The notes below the pieces were generated by a model. It was not told where the DNA came from. It worked only from the letters and a program-made list of their open reading frames with translations, and ran no database searches. DNA of 22,379 bases from JBBDSJ01 sp040905025 (lineage in GTDB: Bacteria > Pseudomonadota > Gammaproteobacteria > Methylohalomonadales > Methylohalomonadaceae). The DNA lies in the NCBI GenBank assembly GCA_040905025.1, contig JBBDSJ010000107.1, positions 1-22,379 on the forward strand, given 5' to 3'. This document shows, one piece after another, positions 7,511 through 15,631 of this stretch (the first letter of the stretch is position 1; every line of letters begins with the position of its first letter). Made by a program: the position numbers and the translations under genes.

Positions 7511-8248
7511 TCAACATAATTCCTTTAGCCGTTTGCGCACCTCGCTCAGGTGCCGGCGGCTGACTTTCAGTGGCACTGGAAGATCGCGGAGTTTGATTAT
7601 GGGCTGGCCGTCGGCATCGCGGCTCAGCGCTTCAATATGTTCGACCGCAACGAGTGTGCCACGATGAATGCGCAGAAAGCCTTCTGCAAATTCGCTTTCG
7701 AGTTGTTTCAATGATTCATCCAGCACCAGCTCGCCATCCGGCCAGGTCGCCGTGACATATTTCTGATCGGCGCAGAAACAGCGGATATCAGTGACTGATG
7801 CCAGCTGGATTCGGCCCTGGACGACAGCGCTCAAATAGCGCCGCGCCGGATTGTTTGACTGTTGCCCGGCCACTTCCGCCAGCCGGCCACGGCTGACTGT
7901 CTGTGCGCGACTCAATGCTTCTGCCAGGCGTTCGCGGCGGATGGGTTTCAACAGATAATCAACCGCACAGGATTCAAATGCCGCCAGGGCGTGCTGGTGG
8001 TAAGCGGTGGTAAATACTACCGCCGGTGCCGGGGTGAGTCCGGCCAGATGCCGGGCGGTTTCCAGACCGTCCATGCCCGGCATGCGGATGTCCAGTAACA
8101 CCACATCCGCTGTGGTTTGCGCAAGTTGTTCGATCACGTCAAGACCGCTGGCGGCTTCGGCCACAATTTCATGGCCACCGATATCGGTCAGCAGTGCGGC
8201 CAGGCGCGCCCGTGCGGGTTGTTCATCGTCGGCAATCAGGATCCGCAT
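7511..8248 (-). CDS. algR: LytTR response regulator, AlgR-like
   Basis: This 245-residue regulator has a receiver domain (residues 1-120) and a LytTR DNA-binding domain (about 140-243). Receiver residues are intact: acidic pair Asp7/Asp8, phosphoacceptor Asp53 in VVLLDIRMPGMDG, Thr80/Thr81, and Lys101 in DYLLKPI. The LytTR part contains IRCFCADQKYVTATWPDGE and FLRIHRGTLVAVEHIEAL, typical of AlgR and LytR. Its ATG overlaps the stop of the histidine kinase gene by one base (TAATG), so the pair is co-translated. In Pseudomonas aeruginosa the orthologous algZ-algR pair lies beside argH and controls alginate, pili and virulence. Gene order supports orthology, but the target genes here are unknown and alginate production should not be assumed. 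Confidence 0.88.
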   Translation of the reverse strand: MRILIADDEQPARARLAALLTDIGGHEIVAEAASGLDVIEQLAQTTADVVLLDIRMPGMDGLETARHLAGLTPAPAVVFTTAYHQHALAAFESCAVDYLLKPIRRERLAEALSRAQTVSRGRLAEVAGQQSNNPARRYLSAVVQGRIQLASVTDIRCFCADQKYVTATWPDGELVLDESLKQLESEFAEGFLRIHRGTLVAVEHIEALSRDADGQPIIKLRDLPVPLKVSRRHLSEVRKRLKELC

Positions 8249-9288
8249 TAATGTCTCCGGTACGGTAACAGCAGTTCAACCCGATAGCGCCCGGTGGTGA
8301 CATCCACGCTCAGTTTGGCCGCGTTTTCAAACGCCCCGATTAACCGTTGCCGGACGTTGTCCTGGGCCAATTGATTGCCATGCTCACGGGCAGCAGCAGG
8401 TGCCGGCAGCGGGTTTTCAATGTAGATGAGCAGATGTTTACCCCGCACTTCGCCATGGATATTGACCAGGCCGCCATCGGTACGCGGTTCGATACCGTGG
8501 TATACCGCGTTTTCCAGCAGCGGTTGCAATGTTAATGGTGGAATCCGGGCGTCGTCAGGTAATGCCTCAATATCCCAATGAACCTGCAGGCGGTTGCCAA
8601 GCCGTAACTGCTCAATCCGCAGATAGCGCTGGCAGAGTTCGAATTCTTCTGCCAGCGTGACCAAATCATCCGTTTCAGCCAGTGTCAGCCGGAACAAATC
8701 GGCCAGATCCTCGACGACCTGCTCGGCCAGCGCCGGTTCCCGCCGGGTCAGGCTGGCGATGGTATTCATGCTGTTGAACAGAAAATGCGGCCGGATGCGC
8801 GCCTGCAAGGCCTGCAAGCGGGCGTTGGCTTCCAGCCGTACATGGGCGCGCCATTGGTGTTGCACATAGAAGTAACGCAATGCCAGCGCGCTGACGATGC
8901 CGCTGATGCCAAGACAGCGCAGCACGAAGCTGCTCCAGTCGCTGCCGGTATCGAGCATCGGCCGGCTTTGTAACAGCCACCACGCCGTGGCTGCGACCAG
9001 CAGGGTAATCACCAGCATGGTGCAGTAGCTGAGTAATGCGCTCCAGATATCCGGCAGGCGGTTCAGCGGCTGGCGTAGCAGACACAGTACGGCTGTACAC
9101 ATCAGCGCGACCCATTGCACGAACAGGGAATTCAGGGCGAGTTGCTCGAAGCGCTCGGTGCTGTTGCCCGGGTGGGTGAGTGTCAGCACAATCGCGAGCA
9201 GCTCGGCAATCAAGATGACGGCCACGGCCATGCGTACACTGCAAAAATCCGGCAGAAAGGCGCTGCGTTGGCGGGTCAAAACGGTCAT
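8248..9288 (-). CDS. algZ: LytS/AlgZ-family sensor histidine kinase
   Basis: The 346-residue protein has an N-terminal membrane part with about four helices (near 18-38, 50-71, 84-107 and 121-141), a linker helix, and a His_kinase domain of the LytS/YehU type. The phospho-accepting His168 lies in RIRPHFLFNSMN, and the N-box is PLLENAVYHGIEP around Asn260. The glycine-rich ATP lid is reduced to HGNQLAQDNVRQRLIGAF, a loose form also seen in AlgZ-like proteins. It should phosphorylate the AlgR-like regulator, whose gene overlaps it by one base. It is divergent from argH across 106 bp, the gene order seen in Pseudomonas. Confidence 0.87.
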   Translation of the reverse strand: MTVLTRQRSAFLPDFCSVRMAVAVILIAELLAIVLTLTHPGNSTERFEQLALNSLFVQWVALMCTAVLCLLRQPLNRLPDIWSALLSYCTMLVITLLVAATAWWLLQSRPMLDTGSDWSSFVLRCLGISGIVSALALRYFYVQHQWRAHVRLEANARLQALQARIRPHFLFNSMNTIASLTRREPALAEQVVEDLADLFRLTLAETDDLVTLAEEFELCQRYLRIEQLRLGNRLQVHWDIEALPDDARIPPLTLQPLLENAVYHGIEPRTDGGLVNIHGEVRGKHLLIYIENPLPAPAAAREHGNQLAQDNVRQRLIGAFENAAKLSVDVTTGRYRVELLLPYRRH

Positions 9289-9351
9289 GATGGCATCATA
9301 ACAGGCATGTTATTGTGAAACAGGCAGCCGCCGCGTGGGCGGAGTCTGCGT

Positions 9352-9357
9352 TATACT
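9352..9357 (+). promoter_or_regulatory. Candidate -10 box for argH
   Basis: TATACT within GCGTTATACTGTAATCC lies about 38 bp before the argH ATG in the 106-bp divergent spacer. No good -35 lies 17 bp upstream, so this is a moderate consensus match only. Confidence 0.4.
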
Positions 9358-9394
9358 GTAATCCCTTTTTTAGTGAATCAATAATACTGCCAGC

Positions 9395-10804
9395 ATGAGT
9401 GGATTCAAGGAAACAGACAAGCTATGGGGCGGGCGCTTCAATGCCGGCACCGATGCACTGGTCGAGGCGTTTACGGCGTCGGTGGCGTTCGACAAACGCC
9501 TTGCTGCCTGTGATGTCCAGGGCTCGGTCGCGCATGTCCGCATGCTCGCCAAAGTCGGTGTGCTGACCGACAGCGAGAGCAAGCAGATCATCAAGGGGCT
9601 GGAGGAAATTGCCACCGATATCGCCCGGGGCGAATTTGCCTGGAGCGATGCGCTCGAAGATGTGCACATGAATATCGAGGCGCGGCTGGCCGAACGGATT
9701 GGCGATGTCGGCAAGAAACTGCATACCGGCCGTTCCCGCAATGACCAGATCGCGACCGATGTGCGGCTGTATCTGCGTGGTGAGATGGATGCGCTGGCGG
9801 CCGATATGGAAATACTGATGTTGCGGCTGATTGAACTGGCCGAGCAGGAATATGCCACCATACTGCCCGGCTTTACCCACCTGCAGACTGCACAGCCGGT
9901 GACGTTTGGCCATCACATGCTGGCCTGGTTCGAGATGCTGTACCGGGACCGCAGCCGGCTTGCTGATGCACGCAAGCGCATGAATGTTTCACCGCTGGGT
10001 GCGGCAGCCCTTGCCGGCACCCGGTTTCCAATTGATCGCAACGCTACAGCCAGTCAGCTTGGCTTTGATGGTGTCTGCGAGAATTCACTTGATGCTGTCA
10101 GTGACAGGGACTTTGCGATTGAATTCAGCAGTGCGGCAGCAATCATCATGATGCACTTGTCGCGTATGTCGGAAGAGCTGATTTTATGGATGTCGCAGCA
10201 ATTCGGCTTTATCGATATTGATGATGCATTTTGTACCGGTTCATCAATCATGCCGCAGAAAAAAAACCCGGATATTCCGGAACTCGTGCGCGGCAAGACC
10301 GGTCGGGTATATGGAGACCTGTTTGCATTGCTGACCCTGATGAAAGGCCAGCCGCTGGCATACAACCGTGACAACCAGGAAGACAAGGAGCCGTTGTTTG
10401 ATGCACTGGATACCGTACGCGCGGCGGTAAAAGTCTTTGCTGCATTAATACCGGCCATTACAGTCAAACCCGAACGCATGCGTGATGCGGCCCGGCTGGG
10501 TCTGGCCACCGCGACTGATTTGGCGGATTATCTGGTTGAAAGAGGCATTCCGTTTCGCGATGCCCATGCTGTTGTCGGTCGCATTGTCAGCGAGGCTATC
10601 AGCCAGAACAAGGATCTGGTGGAATTCACACTTGATGATCTGCGCAGCTTCAGCAACGTAATCGAGGCCGATATTTTTGAGCAATTGTCGCTCGAGGCAT
10701 CGGTTGCAGCGCGTGATCATATTGGTGGTACGGCACCGGCACAGGTGCAACAGGCAGCAGCACGCGCCCGCACTCGTTTGCAGGAATTTAATGGCAACGT
10801 CTGA
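9395..10804 (+). CDS. argH: Argininosuccinate lyase
   Basis: ArgH splits argininosuccinate into arginine and fumarate, the last step of arginine synthesis, as a cytoplasmic homotetramer. The 469-residue length is typical. Diagnostic sequence includes LWGGRF at residues 10-15, ALEDVHMNIE and LHTGRSRNDQIATDVRLYLR in the first conserved region, LPGFTHLQTAQPVTFGHHML in the second, and the fumarase/aspartase superfamily signature GSSIMPQKKNPD starting at residue 282, which carries the catalytic serine. The ATG at 9395 gives the standard MSGFKETDKLWGGRF start. An asmA-like gene follows after 42 bp on the same strand. I see no ARG operator that I would defend. Confidence 0.97.
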   Translation: MSGFKETDKLWGGRFNAGTDALVEAFTASVAFDKRLAACDVQGSVAHVRMLAKVGVLTDSESKQIIKGLEEIATDIARGEFAWSDALEDVHMNIEARLAERIGDVGKKLHTGRSRNDQIATDVRLYLRGEMDALAADMEILMLRLIELAEQEYATILPGFTHLQTAQPVTFGHHMLAWFEMLYRDRSRLADARKRMNVSPLGAAALAGTRFPIDRNATASQLGFDGVCENSLDAVSDRDFAIEFSSAAAIIMMHLSRMSEELILWMSQQFGFIDIDDAFCTGSSIMPQKKNPDIPELVRGKTGRVYGDLFALLTLMKGQPLAYNRDNQEDKEPLFDALDTVRAAVKVFAALIPAITVKPERMRDAARLGLATATDLADYLVERGIPFRDAHAVVGRIVSEAISQNKDLVEFTLDDLRSFSNVIEADIFEQLSLEASVAARDHIGGTAPAQVQQAAARARTRLQEFNGNV

Positions 10805-10832
10805 ACGCGTAGCCAACCCGTTTATTTTTGTT

Positions 10833-10840
10833 GGTGGAGA
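10833..10840 (+). promoter_or_regulatory. Strong ribosome binding site of the asmA-like gene
   Basis: GGTGGAGA lies 6 bases before the ATG at 10847. It is the clearest Shine-Dalgarno sequence in the window besides that of yggX and fixes this start. Confidence 0.65.
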
Positions 10841-10846
10841 TTTGAT

Positions 10847-13558
10847 ATGAAAGGATTGCTGAAAGTTCTGATCGGTTTATTCGGTTTGCTGGTGGTGCTG
10901 ATTATTGCCGCAGCGGTAATCGTGCCCATGTATTTTGATCCAAACGATTATCGTGATGAGATCTCCGCCATGGTGAAGAAACAGACGGGGCGCGATCTGC
11001 AGATCGAAGGTGAGTTACAGATCTCGGTGTTTCCCTGGCTGGGTATCCAGACCGGTCGTATTGTCCTCGGTAATGCCGAGGGGTTTGGTAATGAACCGTT
11101 TGCTGAAGCCGAAGAAATTCAGGCGCGCGTGAAATTATTGCCGCTGCTGCGCAAGGAAATCGAGATGGACACGGTGGTGATTGATCGCCTGCGCGCCAAC
11201 CTGATCCGCAATAAAGACGGTGTAACCAACTGGGATGATCTGGTCAAGGCACAGGAAGAGGAAGTCGCACAAACTGATGCCGATATCGAGGCGCAGAAAA
11301 CCACTCCGGCTGATGCCGATCAGCCGCCGCCGATTGCGGCCCTTGCGCTCGGTGGTCTCGATATTCGCGACAGTCGAGTGAGCTGGACTGATAATCAGGC
11401 CGGCAAGAAATATCTGATCGACAAACTGAATCTTAAAACCGGCGCACTGGTACCGGGCGAACCGCTGGATCTGGAAATGTCACTGGCCGCGGATCTGAAT
11501 GATCCGGAACTCAAGGGCACACTCGCATTAAACGGTACGGTGGCCTATGACCTGGCAAACGAGCGTTACAAGTTGACGCCGATCGAAATGGAGGCTGATT
11601 TTGCCGGGCCCGGTTTACCGGGTGGCCAGACAAAGCTCGCCTTGACGGGTGATGTTGAGGCGGACATGAAAGCGCAAACGGCGAGTCTCAGTGATTTTTC
11701 ACTGAAGACACTCGGTACAAGAATTGATGGTGATCTGAATGCATCGAATCTGGATCGCGCGGTGCCCAGCGTTAACGGTGAGCTGGATATCGAAGGCGAG
11801 GATTTGCCGGCATTAATGCGGCTGGCCGGGCTTGATGATATGGCGGCGCAAATCCGCAGTGCCAGTTCGGCCCGATTCTCATTATCGGCAAAGCTGGATG
11901 CTGACGCCGAGGCAGGTACCGCACAAGTATCAAACCTGCAGGCCCAGGTGCTGGGGGTGAAGTTGCAGGGTGACGTGAATGCGACGGCTACCCAGACAGA
12001 CAATCCGGCATTGAGCGGCCAGATATCGCTGGCGGGTGAATCCCTGGGTGATCTGCTCGCCGTTGTTGGTCAGGCGGCCCTGGCAGAAAATCTGAAAAGC
12101 CTGAATGCCGAGGTGAAATTCAGCGGTACGCAACAACAATTCAAGCTGGAGCCGATCAATGCGACGGCGACTTTTGCCGGCAAACAATTGCCGCAGGGGC
12201 CGGTCGATATTGCGTTGATCGCCACCGCCACGGCGAATATGGCGAACGAGACCCTGAGCATACCCAGCCTGGCTGTCAAGGGTATGGGGCTGGATGTGCA
12301 GGCCACGGTTGATGCCAAGGCGATACTGAGCACACCGCAATACAGCGGCAACCTGAAAGTCGCTGCATTTAATCTGCGTCAGCTGATGCAACAACTGGCA
12401 CTGGATATCCCTGATACCAGCGACGACAAAACCCTGACCAAAGTCGCGGTAGATACGCAATATGCCGGTACCACTAACAGCATCAACCTGAGCAATCTGG
12501 TGTTGCAACTTGACGAGACCACAGCCAAAGGCAATTTCGGCATCATTGATCTGGCCCGCCAGGCAGTACGGATGAATCTGACTGTCGACAAGATCAATGC
12601 TGACCGTTATTTGCCACCCGCTACCGAGGCGCCGGCGACGCCGGAAACCGCCGCTGCCGGTGCCGCGGGTTTGCCATTGGAAACATTACGGGCACTGGAC
12701 ATTCAAGGTACGCTGGCCATTGGTGAGTTGATCATAAGCAAGGCCAAACTCAGTGATATCAAACTTAACCTGAATGCGAAAGACGGTGATATTACCTTGG
12801 CCCCGGCGAGTGCCAATGTCTACAGCGGCAAGTATCAGGGTGCCGTAAATCTGAATGCCAAAAAAGATACGCCACTGGTCAATATTGACAGTGCATTGAC
12901 AGGTATCAACATCAATGCGTTGCTGTCAGATTTGCGTGGAGAACCCTCGAAACTGTCCGGCACAGCCGATTTACAGGCAAAACTGGATGCGCGCGGTGCC
13001 GATGCCGATGCATTCAAACGTACGCTCGGTGGCAATGTGGCATTTGTGGTTAATGACGGTTCATTCAAGGGCGTGAATATCGGCCATATGCTGCGCCAGG
13101 CCGGTGCCGTGCTGGAAGGTGGCAGTCTGCAGGCGGTGCCCAAGGAGGAGTCCACTGACTTTTCCGAATTGACCGGTACGCTGAATATCAAGGATGGCCT
13201 TATCAACAATGATGATCTGGCGATGAAATCGCCGGCCATTCGTCTGGACGGCAAGGGTACGGCGAATCTGGTCAGCGAACAGGTCGATTACGTTCTTAAT
13301 GCCAGTGTTGCGAAAACCGCCGAGGGTCAGGGGGGGCGCGAACTGAAAGCTGTGGGTGGTTACACCGTGCCGGTGCGCTGCAAGGGCACATTTACCGATC
13401 CCGGTTGCAAGCCGGATCTGGCCGGACTGGCCAAAGCCCGATTGCAAAAAGAGCTGGATAAAAAGTCTGATGGAGCCACCAAGAAAGTCGAAGAAAAGCT
13501 GAAAGAGAAGCTCGGTGATGAAGTCGGCGAGGGTCTCAAGAACCTGTTGAATTTTTAA
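10847..13558 (+). CDS. asmA: AsmA-family envelope protein
   Basis: This 903-residue protein has one N-terminal membrane helix (about residues 4-28) followed by the family opening YFDPNDYRDEI and the motif GRDLQIEGELQISVFPWLGI at about 48-67, both typical of AsmA. The large middle is built of repeated beta-strand stretches, as expected for the elongated repeating-beta-groove folds of AsmA-like proteins. The AsmA C-terminal domain is visible near residue 736 (FKGVNIGHMLRQAG). The last 45 residues are Lys/Glu-rich and helical (KKVEEKLKEKLGDEVGEGL). Family members span the periplasm and affect outer-membrane lipid and protein balance. It lies 42 bp after argH and 12 bp before the SRPBCC gene, probably in one transcript. 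Confidence 0.92.
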   Translation: MKGLLKVLIGLFGLLVVLIIAAAVIVPMYFDPNDYRDEISAMVKKQTGRDLQIEGELQISVFPWLGIQTGRIVLGNAEGFGNEPFAEAEEIQARVKLLPLLRKEIEMDTVVIDRLRANLIRNKDGVTNWDDLVKAQEEEVAQTDADIEAQKTTPADADQPPPIAALALGGLDIRDSRVSWTDNQAGKKYLIDKLNLKTGALVPGEPLDLEMSLAADLNDPELKGTLALNGTVAYDLANERYKLTPIEMEADFAGPGLPGGQTKLALTGDVEADMKAQTASLSDFSLKTLGTRIDGDLNASNLDRAVPSVNGELDIEGEDLPALMRLAGLDDMAAQIRSASSARFSLSAKLDADAEAGTAQVSNLQAQVLGVKLQGDVNATATQTDNPALSGQISLAGESLGDLLAVVGQAALAENLKSLNAEVKFSGTQQQFKLEPINATATFAGKQLPQGPVDIALIATATANMANETLSIPSLAVKGMGLDVQATVDAKAILSTPQYSGNLKVAAFNLRQLMQQLALDIPDTSDDKTLTKVAVDTQYAGTTNSINLSNLVLQLDETTAKGNFGIIDLARQAVRMNLTVDKINADRYLPPATEAPATPETAAAGAAGLPLETLRALDIQGTLAIGELIISKAKLSDIKLNLNAKDGDITLAPASANVYSGKYQGAVNLNAKKDTPLVNIDSALTGININALLSDLRGEPSKLSGTADLQAKLDARGADADAFKRTLGGNVAFVVNDGSFKGVNIGHMLRQAGAVLEGGSLQAVPKEESTDFSELTGTLNIKDGLINNDDLAMKSPAIRLDGKGTANLVSEQVDYVLNASVAKTAEGQGGRELKAVGGYTVPVRCKGTFTDPGCKPDLAGLAKARLQKELDKKSDGATKKVEEKLKEKLGDEVGEGLKNLLNF

Positions 13559-13570
13559 AAGGCAGGTAGC

Positions 13571-14143
13571 ATGCGCTGCTGCTCGAATACTCGGTGCGGA
13601 TGGGTATGGGGCTGGCTGATGTTGATGCCGGCCCTGACGAGTGCCGGTGATGTTGAGCATGTGCATGCCAGCCATGCCGATGGCCGTTACCGGCTGGAAA
13701 TCATGATGGTTATTGACAGCCCGGTCGCCGCCGTGCGTGAACTCATGCAGGATTTGGAACGCCTGCATGAATTGAGTGATGCTATTAGCGAAAGCCCGCT
13801 GCTTGGTCCGGCAGGGGTGACGCCGGCGCGACGGCGCGTGGTCACTGAAACCTGCATCTGGTTTTTTTGTTTTGGCTCGATCTATGAAGAGCGGATCACG
13901 CAGTACTCACCAGATCACTTCGAAGCTAGAATCGATCCGGCACACAGTGACTATCATTATGGGCTTTCTGTCTGGCGGACGGAAAGCCTTGATAGACGGC
14001 GAACCCGGATAGAATTTATTTGCGATATCGAGCCGGCATTCTGGGTGCCGCCGATCATCGGCCCCTGGATGATTAAACAAAAAATGCGGCAGGAAACAGA
14101 AGCAACCATTAACAATATCGAACGCCTTACCCGTGCCGACTGA
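13571..14143 (+). CDS. Exported SRPBCC (START-like) domain protein
   Basis: The 190-residue product starts with a signal peptide whose hydrophobic part is WVWGWLMLMPALTSA (cleavage likely after TSA, about residue 25). The mature part has the SRPBCC/polyketide-cyclase layout: strand RYRLEIMMVIDSPVAAVREL, then a helix with LERLHELSDAISESPLLG, several strands, and a long C-terminal helix (WMIKQKMRQETEATINNIER). Such folds bind hydrophobic ligands in a cavity. It lies between an AsmA-like gene and mutY; an envelope role beside AsmA is plausible but inferred. AAGG precedes the ATG at about the right distance. Its 3' end overlaps mutY by 11 bp. No specific function can be assigned. Confidence 0.72.
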   Translation: MRCCSNTRCGWVWGWLMLMPALTSAGDVEHVHASHADGRYRLEIMMVIDSPVAAVRELMQDLERLHELSDAISESPLLGPAGVTPARRRVVTETCIWFFCFGSIYEERITQYSPDHFEARIDPAHSDYHYGLSVWRTESLDRRRTRIEFICDIEPAFWVPPIIGPWMIKQKMRQETEATINNIERLTRAD

Positions 14144-15224
14144 CAGCCAGGCACGGGCCATCAAACCCATTGCACCGCAGTTGTTGGCCTGGGCAAAACA
14201 CCATGGCCGCCATGATTTACCCTGGCAGAGTCGTGACCGGCCAGCGGATCCATACCGCATCTGGGTATCCGAGATCATGCTCCAGCAGACCCAGGTGGCG
14301 ACTGTTATTCCCTATTTCGAGCATTTTATCGCACAGTTTCCGGATGTCCAGACGCTGGCAGCTGCCAGTCAGGACGCTGTACTCGCTTACTGGAGTGGAC
14401 TCGGGTATTACGCTCGTGGCCGCAATCTGCATCGTGCCGCCCGCCAGGTGTGTGCTGTTTATGGAGGTCAATTACCTGCGACGCTGGCTGAATTGCAATC
14501 TCTGCCGGGGATTGGCCGTTCGACCGCCGGTGCCATACTGGCGCTTGCGCACGGCCAGCGCGTGGCGATTCTGGACGGCAATGTAAAACGGGTGCTGACG
14601 CGGTATCATGCATTGTCAGGCTGGCCTGGACAGCCGCAGATAGAACGTCAACTCTGGGAACTGGCCGACTCGCATACGCCAGCCAGGGCTACCGCGGCCT
14701 ATACCCAGGCAATAATGGATCTGGGTGCGACCGTGTGCCGGCGGCGGCCGGATTGCCCGGCCTGTCCGCTTGGCGGGCATTGTGTCGCGAATGCCACTGC
14801 GACGCAGATGCTCTATCCAACGCCAAAGCCACGTAAGTCATTACCGACGCGGACACGCGTGTTTGCGTTGATCGAAAATGCCAAACGGCAGATTTTATTA
14901 ATCAGACGACCGCCGGCTGGCATCTGGGGTGGTTTATGGTGTTTGCCGGACTGGTCCGACAAGGCCACATGTTTGCAAGAACTGAATCGGCAGTTTGCCG
15001 ATCACACTGATGGTTTTTGTATGCCGGAAGAGTTGCCTGCATTGGCGCACAGTTTCAGTCACTATCATTTACAATTGCAGCCACTGCAGTTTCAGGTCGG
15101 TGACATCGCATTGCAGGTGGCCGATTCACCGGATCAACAATGGATAAGCCCCACCGAAATATTGAACGTCGGCTTGCCCGCACCGATACGGGCGTTACTG
15201 ACGACAACCTACGAGCTGACATAA
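14133..15224 (+). CDS. mutY: Adenine DNA glycosylase
   Basis: MutY removes adenine mispaired with 8-oxoguanine, preventing G-to-T changes after oxidative damage. The 363-residue product has catalytic Glu47 in VSEIMLQQTQVATVIPYF, the helix-hairpin-helix LPGIGRSTAGAIL at 124-136 and catalytic Asp148 in AILDGNVKRVL, each offset by ten from E. coli MutY. Cluster cysteines are C202, C208, C211 and C217, so the first spacing is five residues where E. coli has six. The C-terminal NUDIX-like domain, which reads 8-oxoG, starts near residue 240 and contains RRPPAGIWGGLWCLPDW and HSFSHYHLQLQP. The start is a GTG at 14133, inside the end of the SRPBCC gene; no later in-frame start keeps the N-terminal helix. 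Confidence 0.95.
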   Translation: MPTDSQARAIKPIAPQLLAWAKHHGRHDLPWQSRDRPADPYRIWVSEIMLQQTQVATVIPYFEHFIAQFPDVQTLAAASQDAVLAYWSGLGYYARGRNLHRAARQVCAVYGGQLPATLAELQSLPGIGRSTAGAILALAHGQRVAILDGNVKRVLTRYHALSGWPGQPQIERQLWELADSHTPARATAAYTQAIMDLGATVCRRRPDCPACPLGGHCVANATATQMLYPTPKPRKSLPTRTRVFALIENAKRQILLIRRPPAGIWGGLWCLPDWSDKATCLQELNRQFADHTDGFCMPEELPALAHSFSHYHLQLQPLQFQVGDIALQVADSPDQQWISPTEILNVGLPAPIRALLTTTYELT

Positions 15225-15237
15225 AGCAGGAGTTTGC

Positions 15238-15513
15238 ATGAGCCGAACAGTACATTGCGTAAGACTGGGCCGCGAAGAGGCCGCCCTTGACCGTCAACCC
15301 TATCCCGGTGAACTGGGTAAACGTATTTATGAAAATGTTTCGAAACCGGCCTGGAATGAATGGCTTCAGCATCAGACCATGCTTATTAACGAAAATCGTT
15401 TGACACCGATCGAACCCAAAGCCCGGGCATTTCTGGAAGCAGAAATGGAAAAATTCTTTTTTGGTGAGGGTTCTGCTGCACCGGAAGGCTACGTTCCGCC
15501 CAAGCAGGACTAG
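15238..15513 (+). CDS. yggX: YggX-family Fe(II) trafficking / oxidative-damage protein
   Basis: The 91-residue product is a standard-length YggX. It has the family N-terminus MSRTVHCVRLGRE with the conserved Cys7, the block PYPGELGKRIYENVSKPAWN and the block WLQHQTMLINENRLTPIEPK, ending near EGYVPP. In enteric bacteria YggX protects iron-sulphur enzymes from oxidation and takes part in iron handling; MutY itself carries a 4Fe-4S cluster. The gene follows mutY by 13 bp with a strong AGGAG ribosome site, reproducing the well-known mutY-yggX operon. Confidence 0.95.
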   Translation: MSRTVHCVRLGREEAALDRQPYPGELGKRIYENVSKPAWNEWLQHQTMLINENRLTPIEPKARAFLEAEMEKFFFGEGSAAPEGYVPPKQD

Positions 15514-15551
15514 GCAACTCCCGATAATTTCAGGATAAATTGGCTTGTGGC

Positions 15552-15580
15552 TTGACGCGGGCGCTGCAGATGGCTTTAAT
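15552..15580 (+). promoter_or_regulatory. Candidate sigma-70 promoter for the tRNA-Phe transcript
   Basis: TTGACG (15552-15557) and TTTAAT (15575-15580) are separated by 17 bp. They are followed by a GC-rich stretch (ACGCGACTTGCCTGCGCGGG), as expected for the discriminator of stable-RNA promoters under stringent control. Transcription would start near 15587, upstream of the 104-bp repeats, and run toward tRNA-Phe. No better promoter is visible between the array and the tRNA. Consensus match only. Confidence 0.5.
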
Positions 15581-15631
15581 ACGCGACTTGCCTGCGCGGG
15601 CCACTGCAAATTCCCCATTTTTTAACAACCA

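Noticed and set aside
8675..9244. 189-codon minus-strand frame inside the algZ-like gene
   Set aside because: It lies in another frame of a well-supported kinase gene and its Arg/Ala-rich translation is typical of out-of-frame GC-rich DNA.
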